Below, piece by piece: positions 38,973-50,127 of a stretch of 64,000 nt of DNA (position 1 is its first letter; the number at the start of each line of letters is the position of its first letter). The notes beneath the pieces were generated by a model, which was not told where the DNA came from, did not search any database, and saw only the letters and a program-made list of their open reading frames with translations. The stretch comes from Enterobacter mori LMG 25706 (GTDB lineage Bacteria; Pseudomonadota; Gammaproteobacteria; Enterobacterales; Enterobacteriaceae), in assembly GCF_000211415.1 (NCBI RefSeq), contig NZ_GL890778.1, forward strand, positions 138,384 to 202,383, in the 5' to 3' direction. Both the position numbers and the translations under genes were made by a program.

Positions 38973-39074
38973 TTATCGTCGTGAATACTGGATTATGTGC
39001 GCCGCCTCACGCACAATGAGCGCACACTTTTGCCACAACGAGGGCAAAAGACGCCACACCTGCAGGAGAAAAGA

Positions 39075-39743
39075 ATGTCATCACTCAGTAAAGAAGCTGC
39101 TCTGGTCCATGAAGCCCTGGTTGCGCGCGGTCTTGAAACGCCACTGCGTCCCCCGGTTCAGGAACTGGATAATGAAACCCGTAAGCGTCTGATTTCCGGG
39201 CATATGACCGAGATCATGCAACTGCTGAATCTCGATCTGAGCGATGACAGCCTGATGGAGACGCCTCAGCGCATCGCGAAAATGTACGTAGACGAGATCT
39301 TCTCTGGCCTTGATTACGCCAATTTCCCGAAAATCACCGTCATTGAAAACAAAATGAAGGTCGATGAGATGGTGACGGTGCGCGATATCACGCTCACCAG
39401 TACCTGCGAGCACCACTTCGTGACCATCGATGGCAAAGCGACCGTGGCATATATTCCAAAAGATACGGTAATCGGCCTGTCCAAAATCAACCGTATCGTG
39501 CGATTCTTCTCCCAGCGTCCGCAGGTGCAGGAGCGTCTGACGCAGCAGATCCTGACCGCGCTGCAAACGCTGTTGGGCACCAGTAACGTGGCGGTCTCTA
39601 TCGACGCTGTGCACTATTGTGTGAAAGCGCGTGGCGTGCGTGATGCGACCAGCGCAACCACCACCACGTCGCTGGGCGGTCTGTTTAAATCGAGCCAGAA
39701 CACCCGCCAGGAGTTCCTGCGCGCCGTGCGTCACCACAATTAA
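39075..39743 (+). CDS. folE: GTP cyclohydrolase I
   Basis: FolE converts GTP to 7,8-dihydroneopterin triphosphate, the first step of folate synthesis. The 222-residue product equals E. coli FolE in length. Zinc and active-site motifs are STCEHHFV and [12 protein letters not shown] start it at the ATG at 39075, with AGGAG 7 bases upstream; a longer frame upstream has no ribosome site. yeiB follows after 18 bases in the same direction, as in E. coli. Confidence 0.97.
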   Translation: MSSLSKEAALVHEALVARGLETPLRPPVQELDNETRKRLISGHMTEIMQLLNLDLSDDSLMETPQRIAKMYVDEIFSGLDYANFPKITVIENKMKVDEMVTVRDITLTSTCEHHFVTIDGKATVAYIPKDTVIGLSKINRIVRFFSQRPQVQERLTQQILTALQTLLGTSNVAVSIDAVHYCVKARGVRDATSATTTTSLGGLFKSSQNTRQEFLRAVRHHN

Positions 39744-39761
39744 TCAGACAGGGCAGGGACC

Positions 39762-40919
39762 ATGGAGCGAAACGTCACGCTCGATTTTGTTCGCGGCGTC
39801 GCCATTCTCGGTATCCTGCTGCTCAATATTAGCGCCTTCGGTTTGCCGAAGGCCGCTTATCTCAATCCCGCCTGGTACGGCGATATCACCCGAAGCGATG
39901 CCTGGACATGGGCGATCCTCGATCTCTTTGCGCAGGTTAAATTCCTGACGCTGTTTGCGCTGCTGTTTGGCGCAGGGTTACAGCTTCTGCTCAAACGCGG
40001 CACGCGCTGGATCCAGTCTCGTTTAACGCTGCTGGCGATCCTCGGCTTTATTCACGGTTTGTTTTTCTGGGATGGTGACATTCTGCTCGCCTACGGGTTA
40101 GTTGGGCTCATCTGCTGGCGTCTTATCCGCGATGCGCCCAGCGTAAAAAGCCTGTTCAACACCGGCGTGATGCTCTATGTCATGGGGCTTTGCGTATTGT
40201 TTCTGCTGGGCGTTATCTCTGGCGATTCAACAAACCGCTCGTGGATCCCCGACGCGGCCAACCTGCAGTATGAGCAGTTCTGGAAGCTGAAAGGGGGGGC
40301 TGAGGCGATCGGTAATCGTGCCGATATGCTCGGTGATAATCTTCTTGCGCTGGGCGCGCAGTACGGCTGGCAGCTGGCAGGGATGATGCTTATGGGGGCA
40401 TCCCTGATGCGCACCGGCTGGCTGAAGGGCGAATTCAGCCTGCGCCACTATCGCCGCACGGGCGCGGGTCTGGTCCTGCTCGGCGTGCTGATTAATCTCC
40501 CGGCGGTGATAATGCAGTGGCATCTTCACTGGGATTACCGCTGGTGCGCCTTCCTGCTTCAGGTGCCGCGTGAGCTTAGCGCCCCGTTCCAGACCATTGG
40601 CTACGCGGCGCTGATCTACGGCTTCTGGCCGCAGCTTTCCCGCCTGTGGATTGTCAGCGCCGTGGCCTGCGTTGGCCGCATGGCGTTAAGCAATTACATC
40701 CTGCAAACGCTGATCTGCACCACGCTGTTCTACCGATTTGGCCTGTTTATGAAATTCGACCGACTCACGCTGCTGGCGTTTGTTATTCCGGTCTGGATGG
40801 TTAACCTGGCGTTTTCCGTTATCTGGCTGCGTTATTTCCGCCAGGGACCGCTGGAGTGGGTTTGGCGAAAATTAACCGCACATGCTTCGGGTGTATCATT
40901 GCGTAATACATCCGGATAA
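39762..40919 (+). CDS. yeiB: DUF418-family inner-membrane protein YeiB
   Basis: YeiB is a polytopic membrane protein (385 residues, about ten helices) of the DUF418/acyltransferase-like group. It starts MERNVTLDFVRGVAILGIL, the hallmark DxxRG...G of that group, and has GRMALSNYILQTLICT near the C-terminus. Function is unproven. It is in an apparent folE-yeiB-(galS) run. Confidence 0.92.
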   Translation: MERNVTLDFVRGVAILGILLLNISAFGLPKAAYLNPAWYGDITRSDAWTWAILDLFAQVKFLTLFALLFGAGLQLLLKRGTRWIQSRLTLLAILGFIHGLFFWDGDILLAYGLVGLICWRLIRDAPSVKSLFNTGVMLYVMGLCVLFLLGVISGDSTNRSWIPDAANLQYEQFWKLKGGAEAIGNRADMLGDNLLALGAQYGWQLAGMMLMGASLMRTGWLKGEFSLRHYRRTGAGLVLLGVLINLPAVIMQWHLHWDYRWCAFLLQVPRELSAPFQTIGYAALIYGFWPQLSRLWIVSAVACVGRMALSNYILQTLICTTLFYRFGLFMKFDRLTLLAFVIPVWMVNLAFSVIWLRYFRQGPLEWVWRKLTAHASGVSLRNTSG

Positions 40920-40949
40920 CGATCTGGATCACAATCATTAACAAAACGG

Positions 40950-40984
40950 ATGTAAGCGTTTTCACCTGTGTGAGCTTCTTCACG
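40950..40984 (+). promoter_or_regulatory. Gal operator and CRP site upstream of galS
   Basis: ATGTAAGCGTTTTCAC at 40950-40965 fits the Gal operator GTGnAAnCGnTTnCAC. TGTGAGCTTCTTCACG at 40969-40984 is a strong CRP site. The order matches the control of galS known in E. coli: autorepression plus cAMP-CRP. Confidence 0.8.
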
Positions 40985-41074
40985 TAGTCCCCTCTTTCTC
41001 GCTGCCAAAATAGCCTCCTTGCTAAACACAGGGGGTGTCTGTGAGTTGCTGCAATCCTATGAAGGATGGTGAAC

Positions 41075-42097
41075 ATGATCACCATTCGTGACGTCGCCCG
41101 CCTGGCGGGCGTTTCCGTGGCTACCGTCTCTCGCGTGCTGAACAACAGCGCGCTGGTCAGCCCTGAAACCCGTGAAACCGTAATGAAAGCCGTGACCCAG
41201 CTTGGGTACCGGCCAAATGCCAACGCGCAGGCGCTGGCGACGCAGGTGAGCGATACCATTGGCGTCGTGGTGATGGATGTGTCCGATGCCTTCTTTGGCG
41301 CGCTGGTTAAAGCGGTGGACGTTGTCGCCCAGCAGCACCAGAAATACGTGCTGATTGGCAACAGCTATCACGAGGCGGAAAAAGAGCGTCATGCCATTGA
41401 GGTGCTGATACGCCAGCGTTGCAATGCCCTGATTGTGCATTCAAAAGCGTTAAGCGACGAAGAGCTGGCCGGGTTTATGGAGCAGATCCCCGGGATGGTG
41501 TTAATCAACCGGATTGTGCCAGGCTACGCGCACCGTTGCGTTGGGCTGGATAACGTCAGCGGCGCGATGATGGCGACGCGGATGCTCATCAGCAACGGCC
41601 ATCAGCGCATCGGGTATCTTGCTTCCAGCCACCAGATTGAAGACGACGGAATGCGTCGGGAAGGGTGGCAGAATGCGTTGAAAGAGCACGGCATTGTCCC
41701 GCTGGAAAGCTGGGTAGGAACCGGTACGCCGGATATGCAGGGCGGGGAAGCCGCAATGGTCGAGCTGCTGGGCCGTAATCTGCAGCTTTCCGCCGTGTTT
41801 GCCTATAACGACAGCATGGCGGCGGGGGCGCTGACTGCGCTGAAAGACAACGGAATTGCGGTGCCACAGCATTTGTCGCTGATTGGCTTCGATGATATCC
41901 CGATTGCCCGTTACACCGACCCGCAGTTAACCACCGTGCGTTACCCCATTGCCTCGATGGCAAAACTGGCGACAGAACTGGCGTTACAGGGTGCCGCAGG
42001 CCTGCTGGATCCGGATGCAACACACTGTTTCATGCCAACTTTAGTCAGGCGGCATTCTGTCTCTATTCGGCAAACTGTGGCTCCGATCACTAACTAA
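41075..42097 (+). CDS. galS: Galactose isorepressor GalS
   Basis: GalS is a LacI-family repressor of mglBAC and galS that responds to galactose/fucose. The N-terminal helix-turn-helix ([22 protein letters not shown]) is followed by a periplasmic-binding-like effector domain. I start it at MITIRDV (340 residues) to match E. coli; an ATG three codons earlier lies within the ribosome site. E. coli GalS is slightly longer at the C-terminus. Confidence 0.95.
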   Translation: MITIRDVARLAGVSVATVSRVLNNSALVSPETRETVMKAVTQLGYRPNANAQALATQVSDTIGVVVMDVSDAFFGALVKAVDVVAQQHQKYVLIGNSYHEAEKERHAIEVLIRQRCNALIVHSKALSDEELAGFMEQIPGMVLINRIVPGYAHRCVGLDNVSGAMMATRMLISNGHQRIGYLASSHQIEDDGMRREGWQNALKEHGIVPLESWVGTGTPDMQGGEAAMVELLGRNLQLSAVFAYNDSMAAGALTALKDNGIAVPQHLSLIGFDDIPIARYTDPQLTTVRYPIASMAKLATELALQGAAGLLDPDATHCFMPTLVRRHSVSIRQTVAPITN

Positions 42098-42109
42098 TTA
42101 TGTGGCGTG

Positions 42110-42143
42110 ATGTAACCGTTTTCAATCTGTGAGTAAATTCACA
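42110..42143 (+). promoter_or_regulatory. Gal operator and CRP site in front of mglBAC
   Basis: ATGTAACCGTTTTCAA at 42110-42125 is a Gal operator. TGTGAGTAAATTCACA at 42128-42143 is a perfect CRP palindrome. They lie in a 296-base gap between galS and mglB. The mglB -10 region and a long leader fill the rest. This matches the E. coli layout. Confidence 0.88.
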
Positions 42144-42393
42144 GTATCTCAACAAGCCGCTGACTATGATGTCAGCGTTTTAGAGGCTGAAACGCTATGT
42201 AACGGTGATTAATCATTTTCACCATAGCCAGTGAGCCGAAAACAACGAATAAAACGCATTTCTGGAGCGTTACCGAACACGGAAGATAGAAATTTTTTAA
42301 GTGAACTTCGGCGATCAGTAACGTTTTATTAACACCTGCCCGCCGACCGTTATTCACAAGAACTACCCTGCATAAAAAAAAACCGGAGATACC

Positions 42394-43392
42394 ATGAATA
42401 AGAAGGTGTTGACCCTGTCTGCTGTAATGGCAAGCATGCTTTTTGGTGCAGCAGCGCACGCTGCGGATACCCGTATTGGCGTGACCATCTATAAATACGA
42501 CGACAACTTCATGTCCGTTGTGCGTAAAGCAATTGAGAAAGATGCGAAAGCAGCGCCAGACGTTCAGCTGCTGATGAACGACTCCCAGAACGACCAGTCC
42601 AAACAGAACGACCAGATCGACGTTCTGCTGGCGAAAGGCGTGAAAGCCCTGGCGATCAACCTGGTTGACCCGGCTGCAGCAGGTACGGTTATTGAGAAAG
42701 CGCGCGGCCAGAACGTGCCAATCGTCTTCTTCAACAAAGAACCTTCCCGTAAGGCGCTGGATAGCTACGACAAAGCGTTTTACGTCGGTACTGACTCCAA
42801 AGAGTCCGGCATTATTCAGGGCGATCTGATCGCGAAACACTGGGCGGCGAACCCGAACTGGGACCTGAACAAAGACGGTCAAATTCAGTTCGTTCTGCTG
42901 AAAGGCGAGCCAGGCCATCCGGACGCTGAAGCCCGTACCACCTACGTTATTAAAGAACTGAACGACAAGGGCCTGAAAACCCAGCAGCTGGCGTTAGATA
43001 CCGCCATGTGGGATACCGCTCAGGCGAAAGATAAGATGGACGCGTGGCTGTCTGGCCCGAACGCCAACAAAATCGAAGTCGTGATCGCGAACAACGATGC
43101 GATGGCGATGGGTGCCGTTGAAGCCCTGAAAGCACACAACAAATCCTCCATTCCTGTGTTCGGCGTAGATGCGCTGCCAGAAGCGCTGGCGCTGGTTAAA
43201 TCCGGTGCGATGGCCGGTACCGTTCTGAACGATGCCAACAACCAGGCGAAAGCCACCTTCGACCTGGCGAAAAACCTGGCCGACGGTAAAGGTGCTGCTG
43301 ACGGCACGACCTGGAAAATTGAAAACAAAATCGTTCGCGTGCCATACGTGGGCGTAGACCAGTCCAACCTGGCTGAGTTTATCGGTAAATAA
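42394..43392 (+). CDS. mglB: Galactose/glucose-binding periplasmic protein
   Basis: MglB binds D-galactose or D-glucose for the Mgl ABC importer and for Trg chemotaxis. The 332-residue precursor has a signal peptide (1-23, ending AAAHA). Calcium-site residues lie in the [10 protein letters not shown] loop, and the sugar contacts appear conserved (ANNDAMAMG). It is followed by a hairpin that precedes mglA. Confidence 0.98.
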   Translation: MNKKVLTLSAVMASMLFGAAAHAADTRIGVTIYKYDDNFMSVVRKAIEKDAKAAPDVQLLMNDSQNDQSKQNDQIDVLLAKGVKALAINLVDPAAAGTVIEKARGQNVPIVFFNKEPSRKALDSYDKAFYVGTDSKESGIIQGDLIAKHWAANPNWDLNKDGQIQFVLLKGEPGHPDAEARTTYVIKELNDKGLKTQQLALDTAMWDTAQAKDKMDAWLSGPNANKIEVVIANNDAMAMGAVEALKAHNKSSIPVFGVDALPEALALVKSGAMAGTVLNDANNQAKATFDLAKNLADGKGAADGTTWKIENKIVRVPYVGVDQSNLAEFIGK

Positions 43393-43413
43393 GATCTTTG
43401 TTTTGTCTTCACT

Positions 43414-43437
43414 GGGCGCAATTCGTTGCGCCCTTTT
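43414..43437 (+). terminator. Intra-operon hairpin between mglB and mglA
   Basis: A perfect 8-bp stem (GGGCGCAA/TTGCGCCC) with a TTCG tetraloop is followed by TTTT. It lies 21 bases past the mglB stop and 34 bases before the mglA start. It is likely a leaky terminator or 3' stabiliser that keeps MglB in excess over MglA and MglC; this role is inferred. Confidence 0.7.
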
Positions 43438-43471
43438 ATAACGCGATATGCGAGGCCAACAAGGTATAATT

Positions 43472-44992
43472 ATGGTCAGCACAACTACTCAGTCGTCCGG
43501 TGAATACTTGTTGGAAATGACCGGTGTTAACAAGTCTTTCCCCGGAGTTAAGGCACTCGATAATGTTAATTTAAAAGTGCGTCCTCACTCTATTCATGCC
43601 TTGATGGGGGAGAACGGTGCGGGTAAATCAACATTATTAAAATGTCTTTTTGGGATCTATCAAAAAGATTCTGGCAGCATTCTTTTTCAGGGGAAAGAGA
43701 TCGATTTCCATTCAGCGAAAGAAGCACTGGAAAACGGCATCTCGATGGTTCACCAGGAATTAAACCTGGTACTGCAACGCTCGGTAATGGATAACATGTG
43801 GTTGGGACGTTACCCAACCAAAGGTGTGTTTGTCGATCAGGATAAAATGTATCGCGACACCAAAGCGATTTTCGATGAGCTGGATATTGATATCGATCCG
43901 CGCGCCCGCGTGGGGACATTATCCGTTTCCCAGATGCAGATGATCGAAATTGCCAAAGCGTTCTCCTATGATGCGAAGATCGTCATCATGGATGAACCCA
44001 CGTCGTCATTAACGGAAAAAGAGGTTAATCACCTTTTTACCATTATTCGCAAACTGAAAGATCGCGGCTGTGGCATTGTCTATATCTCGCACAAAATGGA
44101 AGAGATCTTCCAGCTGTGCGATGAAATTACCATCCTGCGCGACGGCCAGTGGATTGCCACTCAGCCGCTGGAAGGGCTGGACATGGACAAGATCATCGCC
44201 ATGATGGTCGGCCGTTCCCTGAACCAGCGCTTCCCGGACAAAGAAAACAAGCCGGGCGAAGTGATTCTGGAAGTGCGCAATCTCACCTCGCTGCGCCAGC
44301 CGTCCATTCGCGATATCTCGTTCGACCTGCACAAAGGCGAAATTCTGGGCATTGCCGGGCTGGTGGGGGCCAAACGTACCGATATCGTGGAAACCCTGTT
44401 TGGTATCCGGGAAAAATCGGGCGGCACCATTACGCTGCACGGTAAAAAAATTAATAACCATAACGCCAACGAAGCCATTAATAACGGTTTCGCGCTGGTG
44501 ACGGAAGAGCGTCGCTCGACCGGTATTTATGCCTATCTCGATATTAACTTTAACTCGTTAATTTCGAACATTCGTAACTATAAAAGTAAAATCGGTCTGC
44601 TGGATAATTCCCGCATGAAGAGCGATACCCAGTGGGTAATTGACTCCATGCGCGTCAAAACGCCAGGCCATCGTACGCAAATTGGTTCGCTTTCGGGTGG
44701 GAACCAGCAAAAAGTCATTATTGGCCGCTGGTTATTGACCCAGCCAGAAATTCTGATGCTGGATGAACCAACCCGCGGTATTGATGTGGGTGCAAAATTT
44801 GAAATTTATCAGCTGATTGCTGAGCTGGCGAAAAAGAATAAAGGGATCATTATTATTTCTTCCGAAATGCCGGAACTGTTAGGGATCACAGACCGTATTC
44901 TGGTTATGAGCAATGGTCTCGTTGCCGGTATTGTTGACACCAAAACGACAACGCAAAACGAAATTTTGCGTCTTGCGTCTTTGCACCTTTAA
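43472..44992 (+). CDS. mglA: Galactose/methyl-galactoside ABC importer ATPase
   Basis: MglA is the fused two-domain sugar ABC ATPase (506 residues). The first domain has Walker [10 protein letters not shown] (about residue 45) and signature LSVSQMQ. The second has the degenerate Walker [10 protein letters not shown] and signature LSGGNQQK, typical of this subfamily in which only one site is fully active. I start it at [12 protein letters not shown], matching E. coli; an upstream start has no ribosome site. Confidence 0.97.
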   Translation: MVSTTTQSSGEYLLEMTGVNKSFPGVKALDNVNLKVRPHSIHALMGENGAGKSTLLKCLFGIYQKDSGSILFQGKEIDFHSAKEALENGISMVHQELNLVLQRSVMDNMWLGRYPTKGVFVDQDKMYRDTKAIFDELDIDIDPRARVGTLSVSQMQMIEIAKAFSYDAKIVIMDEPTSSLTEKEVNHLFTIIRKLKDRGCGIVYISHKMEEIFQLCDEITILRDGQWIATQPLEGLDMDKIIAMMVGRSLNQRFPDKENKPGEVILEVRNLTSLRQPSIRDISFDLHKGEILGIAGLVGAKRTDIVETLFGIREKSGGTITLHGKKINNHNANEAINNGFALVTEERRSTGIYAYLDINFNSLISNIRNYKSKIGLLDNSRMKSDTQWVIDSMRVKTPGHRTQIGSLSGGNQQKVIIGRWLLTQPEILMLDEPTRGIDVGAKFEIYQLIAELAKKNKGIIIISSEMPELLGITDRILVMSNGLVAGIVDTKTTTQNEILRLASLHL

Positions 44993-45007
44993 GATCAGGG
45001 GCTCCTC

Positions 45008-46018
45008 ATGAGTGCGTTAAATAAGAAAAGTTTTCTCACTTATCTGAAAGAAGGCGGTATTTACGTTGTTCTTTTAGTATTACTGGCCATTATTATCTTC
45101 CAGGACCCTACGTTCTTAAGCCTGCTGAACTTGAGTAACATTCTGACTCAGTCCTCCGTGCGTATCATCATCGCGCTGGGCGTGGCGGGGTTGATTGTCA
45201 CCCAGGGGACTGACCTGTCAGCAGGACGTCAGGTAGGGCTGGCGGCGGTTATTGCGGCAACGCTGCTGCAGTCGATGGAAAACGCCAACAAGGTGTTCCC
45301 GGAAATGGCCACCATGCCGATTTTCGTGGTGATCCTGATTGTCTGCGCCATCGGTGCGGTGATCGGCCTGATCAACGGCATCATCATTGCTTACCTGAAC
45401 GTGACGCCATTTATCACCACGCTGGGTACGATGATCATCGTTTACGGTATTAACTCCCTGTACTACGACTTCGTGGGCGCGTCGCCAATCTCGGGCTTTG
45501 ACAGCGGCTTCTCGACCTTTACGCAAGGATTTATCGCGCTGGGCAGCTTCCGCCTGTCCTATATCACCTTCTATGCGCTGATTGCCGTGGCCTTCGTTTG
45601 GGTGCTTTGGAACAAAACCCGCTTTGGTAAAAACATTTTCGCCATCGGCGGTAACCCGGAAGCGGCGAAAGTCTCCGGCGTTAACGTTGCCCTGAACCTG
45701 CTGATGATTTATGCGCTGTCTGGTGTGTTCTACGCCTTCGGCGGGATGCTGGAAGCGGGCCGTATCGGCTCTGCCACCAACAACCTTGGCTTCATGTACG
45801 AGCTGGATGCGATTGCGGCCTGCGTGGTGGGTGGCGTCTCCTTCAGCGGCGGCGTGGGTACCGTGCTCGGCGTGGTCACCGGTGTGATTATCTTTACCGT
45901 CATCAACTACGGTCTGACCTACATCGGTGTGAACCCGTACTGGCAGTACATCATCAAAGGCGCCATCATCATCTTCGCGGTTGCGCTGGACTCACTGAAA
46001 TACGCACGTAAGAAATAA
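45008..46018 (+). CDS. mglC: Galactose/methyl-galactoside ABC importer permease
   Basis: MglC is the homodimeric permease of the Mgl importer (336 residues, about eight to ten helices, RbsC family). Family marks are GTDLSAGRQVGLAAV and FAIGGNPEAAKVSGVNV. It lies 15 bases after mglA and ends the operon at a terminator. Confidence 0.97.
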   Translation: MSALNKKSFLTYLKEGGIYVVLLVLLAIIIFQDPTFLSLLNLSNILTQSSVRIIIALGVAGLIVTQGTDLSAGRQVGLAAVIAATLLQSMENANKVFPEMATMPIFVVILIVCAIGAVIGLINGIIIAYLNVTPFITTLGTMIIVYGINSLYYDFVGASPISGFDSGFSTFTQGFIALGSFRLSYITFYALIAVAFVWVLWNKTRFGKNIFAIGGNPEAAKVSGVNVALNLLMIYALSGVFYAFGGMLEAGRIGSATNNLGFMYELDAIAACVVGGVSFSGGVGTVLGVVTGVIIFTVINYGLTYIGVNPYWQYIIKGAIIIFAVALDSLKYARKK

Positions 46019-46037
46019 TGGCATCTCGCATTATCCG

Positions 46038-46064
46038 GCCCGCTCATTGAGCGGGCTTTTTTTT
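46038..46064. terminator. Bidirectional terminator after mglC
   Basis: A perfect 8-bp stem (GCCCGCTC/GAGCGGGC) with a 3-base loop is followed by eight T residues. The last bases overlap the stop codon of the convergent glutamine-synthetase-like gene. Confidence 0.92.
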
Positions 46065-47463
46065 ACGCTAGCGTGGATTCCTGTCCGGTGACTATGCTCT
46101 CGAACCAGTCAAGTTCAGAAAGCTTGCAGGCTATCCACTGTTCTGAAAAGGCTTCGCCTAAGCTGTCGGTGAGATACTGGCAGCGGGAAAACGCCTCGAT
46201 TGCCTGCTGCTGGAACAGTGGAAGTTCTGGCTCATCACGCTGCGGTTCCGGTAAATCATCCTCATCGAAATTTTCCAGACCGTACAACATGCCTGTCAGG
46301 ATGGTTGCCGCAACGAGATACGGGTTGGCATCAGCGCCCGCCAGACGGTACTCAATGCGACGGTTGCTCTCATCAGAGCAGGGGATACGCAGCGCGGCGG
46401 TGCGGGTGTTATAACCCCATGAGTGGAATAATGGCTCTGTGAGGTTTTTACGAAGGCGCCGGAAAGCGTTAACGCCGGGGGCCAGAATGGCGATGGAGGC
46501 GGGCATCAGCGCCAGCTGACCTGCGATGCATAAGCGCATCATGCTATTGAGTTCATCAGCCGGTGAGGTAAATACGTTTTCACCGTGAATATCATTCAGG
46601 CTGAAATGAAAATGCAGGCCGCTGCCGGACAAGAGGCTGAACGGCTTGGCCATAAAGTTAGCCTGAAGGCCGTGCTTTTCAGCGACAAACCGCGTTAACC
46701 GACGCAGTGCCAGGATATTGTCACATACCTCCACGACCCGATGGCTGTGCTTCAGGTTTAACTCGAACTGACCTGATTCAGCCTCTGCCACAATTCCGGT
46801 CAGGGGGATATGCTGCCGGTGTGCCAGCTGTTCCAGCTCGTCAAACAGCGCAGCGTGGGCTGACGACGTATCCATATGAAAGCAGCCCTGATTCTGAAGC
46901 TCCTGAGTGCCAGGCCCCGTCAGGTAGAACTCAATTTCCGGTGCCATAACCGGGTACAGCCCGTGCTGATGAAAACGCGCCAGAACGTTCTGCAATATGA
47001 CGCGTGGCTCAAGGGGACAAGGTTGCCCGTCGCTGTCCTTCATCGTCAGAAGGATCTGCGCGGTATGCAGCGGATCGTGCGAAGAGGGACGGAGGGAACC
47101 GGCAACCGGCATGCAAAGTCGGTCTGGCTCATCGTCACGTGACGCGGCGACTTTCCCTTTTTGATCCATCGAATAGACCGAGAGAGGAAAATAGCAGCCT
47201 TTCTCCAGACTCAGCATGCTGTCTACGGAAAGTCGCTTACCGCGCATAATGCCGTTGATATCGTTGAGACAGACATCGATGTGTTTGGTTTGTGGGTAAC
47301 GCTCGAGATAATCCGCCACTTCCACCGACAGGCTCTGCTTCAGAGAGGCAAGCTTCTCCTCAAGATAGAGGCCGGAATTTAGCGCAGTCGGCAGCGATAA
47401 ACCCGGGAAATTAAAGTACGGGCGAATACTTTTCAGGAAAAACGCGTTCATTATCGAGTTCAT
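46063..47463 (-). CDS. Glutamine-synthetase-family ligase, PuuA-like
   Basis: This 466-residue protein belongs to the glutamine-synthetase fold. It has a beta-grasp N-terminal part (HIDVCLNDINGIMRGKRLS), the metal and ATP regions APEIEFYL and GSGLHFHFSLND, and the adenylate-binding region NRRIEYRLAGADANPYL. It resembles the gamma-glutamylpolyamine synthetase (PuuA) group more than housekeeping GlnA. No other puu genes adjoin it. It stands where K-12 has yeiS-preT-preA. Substrate is unknown; a gamma-glutamyl-amine ligase is the best guess. The ATG has only a weak GAAG ribosome site, and an ATG four codons in is an alternative. Confidence 0.82.
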   Translation of the reverse strand: MNSIMNAFFLKSIRPYFNFPGLSLPTALNSGLYLEEKLASLKQSLSVEVADYLERYPQTKHIDVCLNDINGIMRGKRLSVDSMLSLEKGCYFPLSVYSMDQKGKVAASRDDEPDRLCMPVAGSLRPSSHDPLHTAQILLTMKDSDGQPCPLEPRVILQNVLARFHQHGLYPVMAPEIEFYLTGPGTQELQNQGCFHMDTSSAHAALFDELEQLAHRQHIPLTGIVAEAESGQFELNLKHSHRVVEVCDNILALRRLTRFVAEKHGLQANFMAKPFSLLSGSGLHFHFSLNDIHGENVFTSPADELNSMMRLCIAGQLALMPASIAILAPGVNAFRRLRKNLTEPLFHSWGYNTRTAALRIPCSDESNRRIEYRLAGADANPYLVAATILTGMLYGLENFDEDDLPEPQRDEPELPLFQQQAIEAFSRCQYLTDSLGEAFSEQWIACKLSELDWFESIVTGQESTLA

Positions 47464-47571
47464 AGTCAGTCTTCAATGAAGCCGTAGCGGCAATGAACTC
47501 AGCGTAAAAGGTCTGGTGTAAAGAGGGGATAAAAAGCGTAGCACCCGGCGTAAAGAAACTATAAACGGAGG

Positions 47572-48322
<751 letters not shown>

Positions 48323-48390
48323 TCAGGCTACTGTACCCGCCTGGTTAGCGCAAGAAACGGTGAATCAACTGAGGGCTTTTTCAGCAAACT

Positions 48391-48410
48391 GGCGGGCATT
48401 TCTGCCCGCC
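48391..48410 (-). terminator. Hairpin/terminator after cdd
   Basis: A perfect 8-bp stem (GGCGGGCA/TGCCCGCC) with a 4-base loop lies 8 bases beyond the cdd stop. The downstream T-run is weak, so termination may be partial. Confidence 0.65.
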
Positions 48411-48417
48411 GGAAGGT

Positions 48418-49302
48418 TCAGGCAAGCAGCACGCGGTCGATTGTGGTGCAGCCCAGCGCTTTCAGCGTCGCGGCGGTAGCGTCCCACTGAATCAGCGGCG
48501 CATCGGCTTTTTCTGCCAGAATGGCGCGCTGAATGTCCGGATAGTCGTAACCGTTCAGGCTCAGCAGGTTAAGTGCGCCCTGCAGCGGAGGCAGCGTCGG
48601 GTTGAACGCGGCGTTTTCCGCATAGCTGCCGGTAAAGATGCGGCCATCACGGCACTGTAGCGCCACGCCGCTTGGCGATTGACTGTACGGCGTATGGCTC
48701 TTGTTCGCCGCACGAATGGCCGCTTCGCTCAGGTCATCGCCGGACAGGGCGAAACCGTGATCCTGCTCGTCCATCAGCAGCGTTTTAATCTCGAGATCTT
48801 TTGGACCGAAGGCGTCCGGCAGGTAATCCCCCAGCGTATGCGGTGCGCGGCCCGGCAGGTTAATGCGCAACTGCAGCCCGCTGTTCAGCTCGTTCATAAA
48901 CTGACGGCAGTGACCGCAAGGGGTGTAGTTAACGGTGATGGCGCTCAACGCTTTTTCACCGCGCAGCCAGGCGTGGCTGATGGCGCTTTGCTCGGCGTGA
49001 ACGGTCTGCTGCATGGTCGCACCGAGGAACTCCATGTTTCCGCCGAAGTACCAGGTTCCGCTTACGCCGCGTGCAATGGCGCCGACGTTGAAGTGGGAAA
49101 GGTAGGCACGCGCGCAGGCAGCAGCCAGGGGCAGCAGTGCGAAAGCCAGCGCGTCTTCATCCAGTCCCGTTGCCTTTTTCAGCGTCGTGACCTGCTCCGC
49201 CGTCAGCTGGGCGGGGAAATGCGCATCCGCCAGAACCGGAGCCAGGGCTGATTGCAAATTCTCTGCAAGCTGGGCGAAAGCAGCTTGAAAACGTGGGTGC
49301 AT
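48418..49302 (-). CDS. cdd: Cytidine deaminase
   Basis: Cdd deaminates cytidine and deoxycytidine in pyrimidine salvage. The 294-residue two-domain form matches the enterobacterial homodimer type. The active site shows HAEQ (catalytic Glu, zinc His) and PCGHCRQF (zinc cysteines). The C-terminal half is the inactive duplicate domain. A CRP site and a CytR-like half-site lie just upstream. Confidence 0.97.
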   Translation of the reverse strand: MHPRFQAAFAQLAENLQSALAPVLADAHFPAQLTAEQVTTLKKATGLDEDALAFALLPLAAACARAYLSHFNVGAIARGVSGTWYFGGNMEFLGATMQQTVHAEQSAISHAWLRGEKALSAITVNYTPCGHCRQFMNELNSGLQLRINLPGRAPHTLGDYLPDAFGPKDLEIKTLLMDEQDHGFALSGDDLSEAAIRAANKSHTPYSQSPSGVALQCRDGRIFTGSYAENAAFNPTLPPLQGALNLLSLNGYDYPDIQRAILAEKADAPLIQWDATAATLKALGCTTIDRVLLA

Positions 49303-49361
49303 GGCGTTTGCCTCATAAAGGTTAATGGATCGGTAGTGTACGGAGCCGTTGGGGCTTTATA

Positions 49362-49390
49362 TGTGATCCACTTCTCATTATGTATGCAAC
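49362..49390 (-). promoter_or_regulatory. CRP site and CytR-like half-site upstream of cdd
   Basis: On the minus strand TGAGA-N6-TCACA at 49362-49377 matches the CRP site at 9 of 10 positions. GTTGCAT at 49384-49390 fits the CytR half-site GTTGCAT. E. coli cdd is activated by CRP and repressed by CytR, so the layout agrees. Confidence 0.7.
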
Positions 49391-49431
49391 TTATGAAAAC
49401 AAAATGAAAATTGCGCGACGCATCGCAAATT

Positions 49432-50127
49432 TTAGCCCATCACCGCCAGAATAATCGGGAAGACAAAGGGTGCAATCAGGGAGGTGATAATCCCGCAGAT
49501 CACCAGCGCCAGCGAACTAAACGCCCCTTCCTGATAGTCCACTTCGGCGCAGCGCGCGGTGCCCAGGGCGTGAGACGCAGTCCCCATCGCCAGACCACGT
49601 GCAGCTTTGGTGCGGATCTTCATCAGATTCAGCAGGGTATGGCCAAACACCGCGCCCAGGATCCCGACGCAAATCACGCACATCGCACTGATAGCCGGAA
49701 TGCCACCGATGCTGCCACCCACGGCCATCGCAATCGGTGTGGTGACGGACTTCGGCAGAATAGAGGCGGCAATCTGCGGAGAGGCACCCATTAACAGGGC
49801 CACCGAGGTGCCGGTGATCATCGCCACCAGGCTACCGATAAAGCAGATGGTGATGATGGACTTCCAGCGGGCGCGGATCTGGTGCAGCTGTTCATATAAA
49901 GGAAATGCCAGCGCGACAACGGCAGGCTGCAGCAGATCGTTTAAAATTTTGCTCCCTGCGAAGTAGCGTTCGTAGGGAATGCCGGTGAGCAGCAGGAATG
50001 GAATAATCACCACCATCGCCACCAGCAGCGGGTTGAGCAAGGGCATTTTGAAGCGTACGGCAAGTTTACGTGCAGCGAAGAACACCGCCAGGGTTAACGG
50101 CAGCGACCACCAGATATTGGCCATCAT
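49432..50127 (-). CDS. yohK: LrgB/CidB-family inner-membrane protein YohK
   Basis: YohK is the larger partner of a LrgA/LrgB-type pair (231 residues, about six to eight helices). The LrgB motifs [14 protein letters not shown] and [18 protein letters not shown] are present. The family has been linked to holin-like functions and to pyruvate or glycolate export; this is not tested here. Its start overlaps the yohJ stop (ATGA), showing coupling. Confidence 0.95.
   Translation of the reverse strand: MMANIWWSLPLTLAVFFAARKLAVRFKMPLLNPLLVAMVVIIPFLLLTGIPYERYFAGSKILNDLLQPAVVALAFPLYEQLHQIRARWKSIITICFIGSLVAMITGTSVALLMGASPQIAASILPKSVTTPIAMAVGGSIGGIPAISAMCVICVGILGAVFGHTLLNLMKIRTKAARGLAMGTASHALGTARCAEVDYQEGAFSSLALVICGIITSLIAPFVFPIILAVMG

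Noticed and set aside
39045..39060. MetJ box upstream of folE
   Set aside because: Only one weak AGACGCC-like octamer is visible; MetJ needs at least two adjacent boxes.
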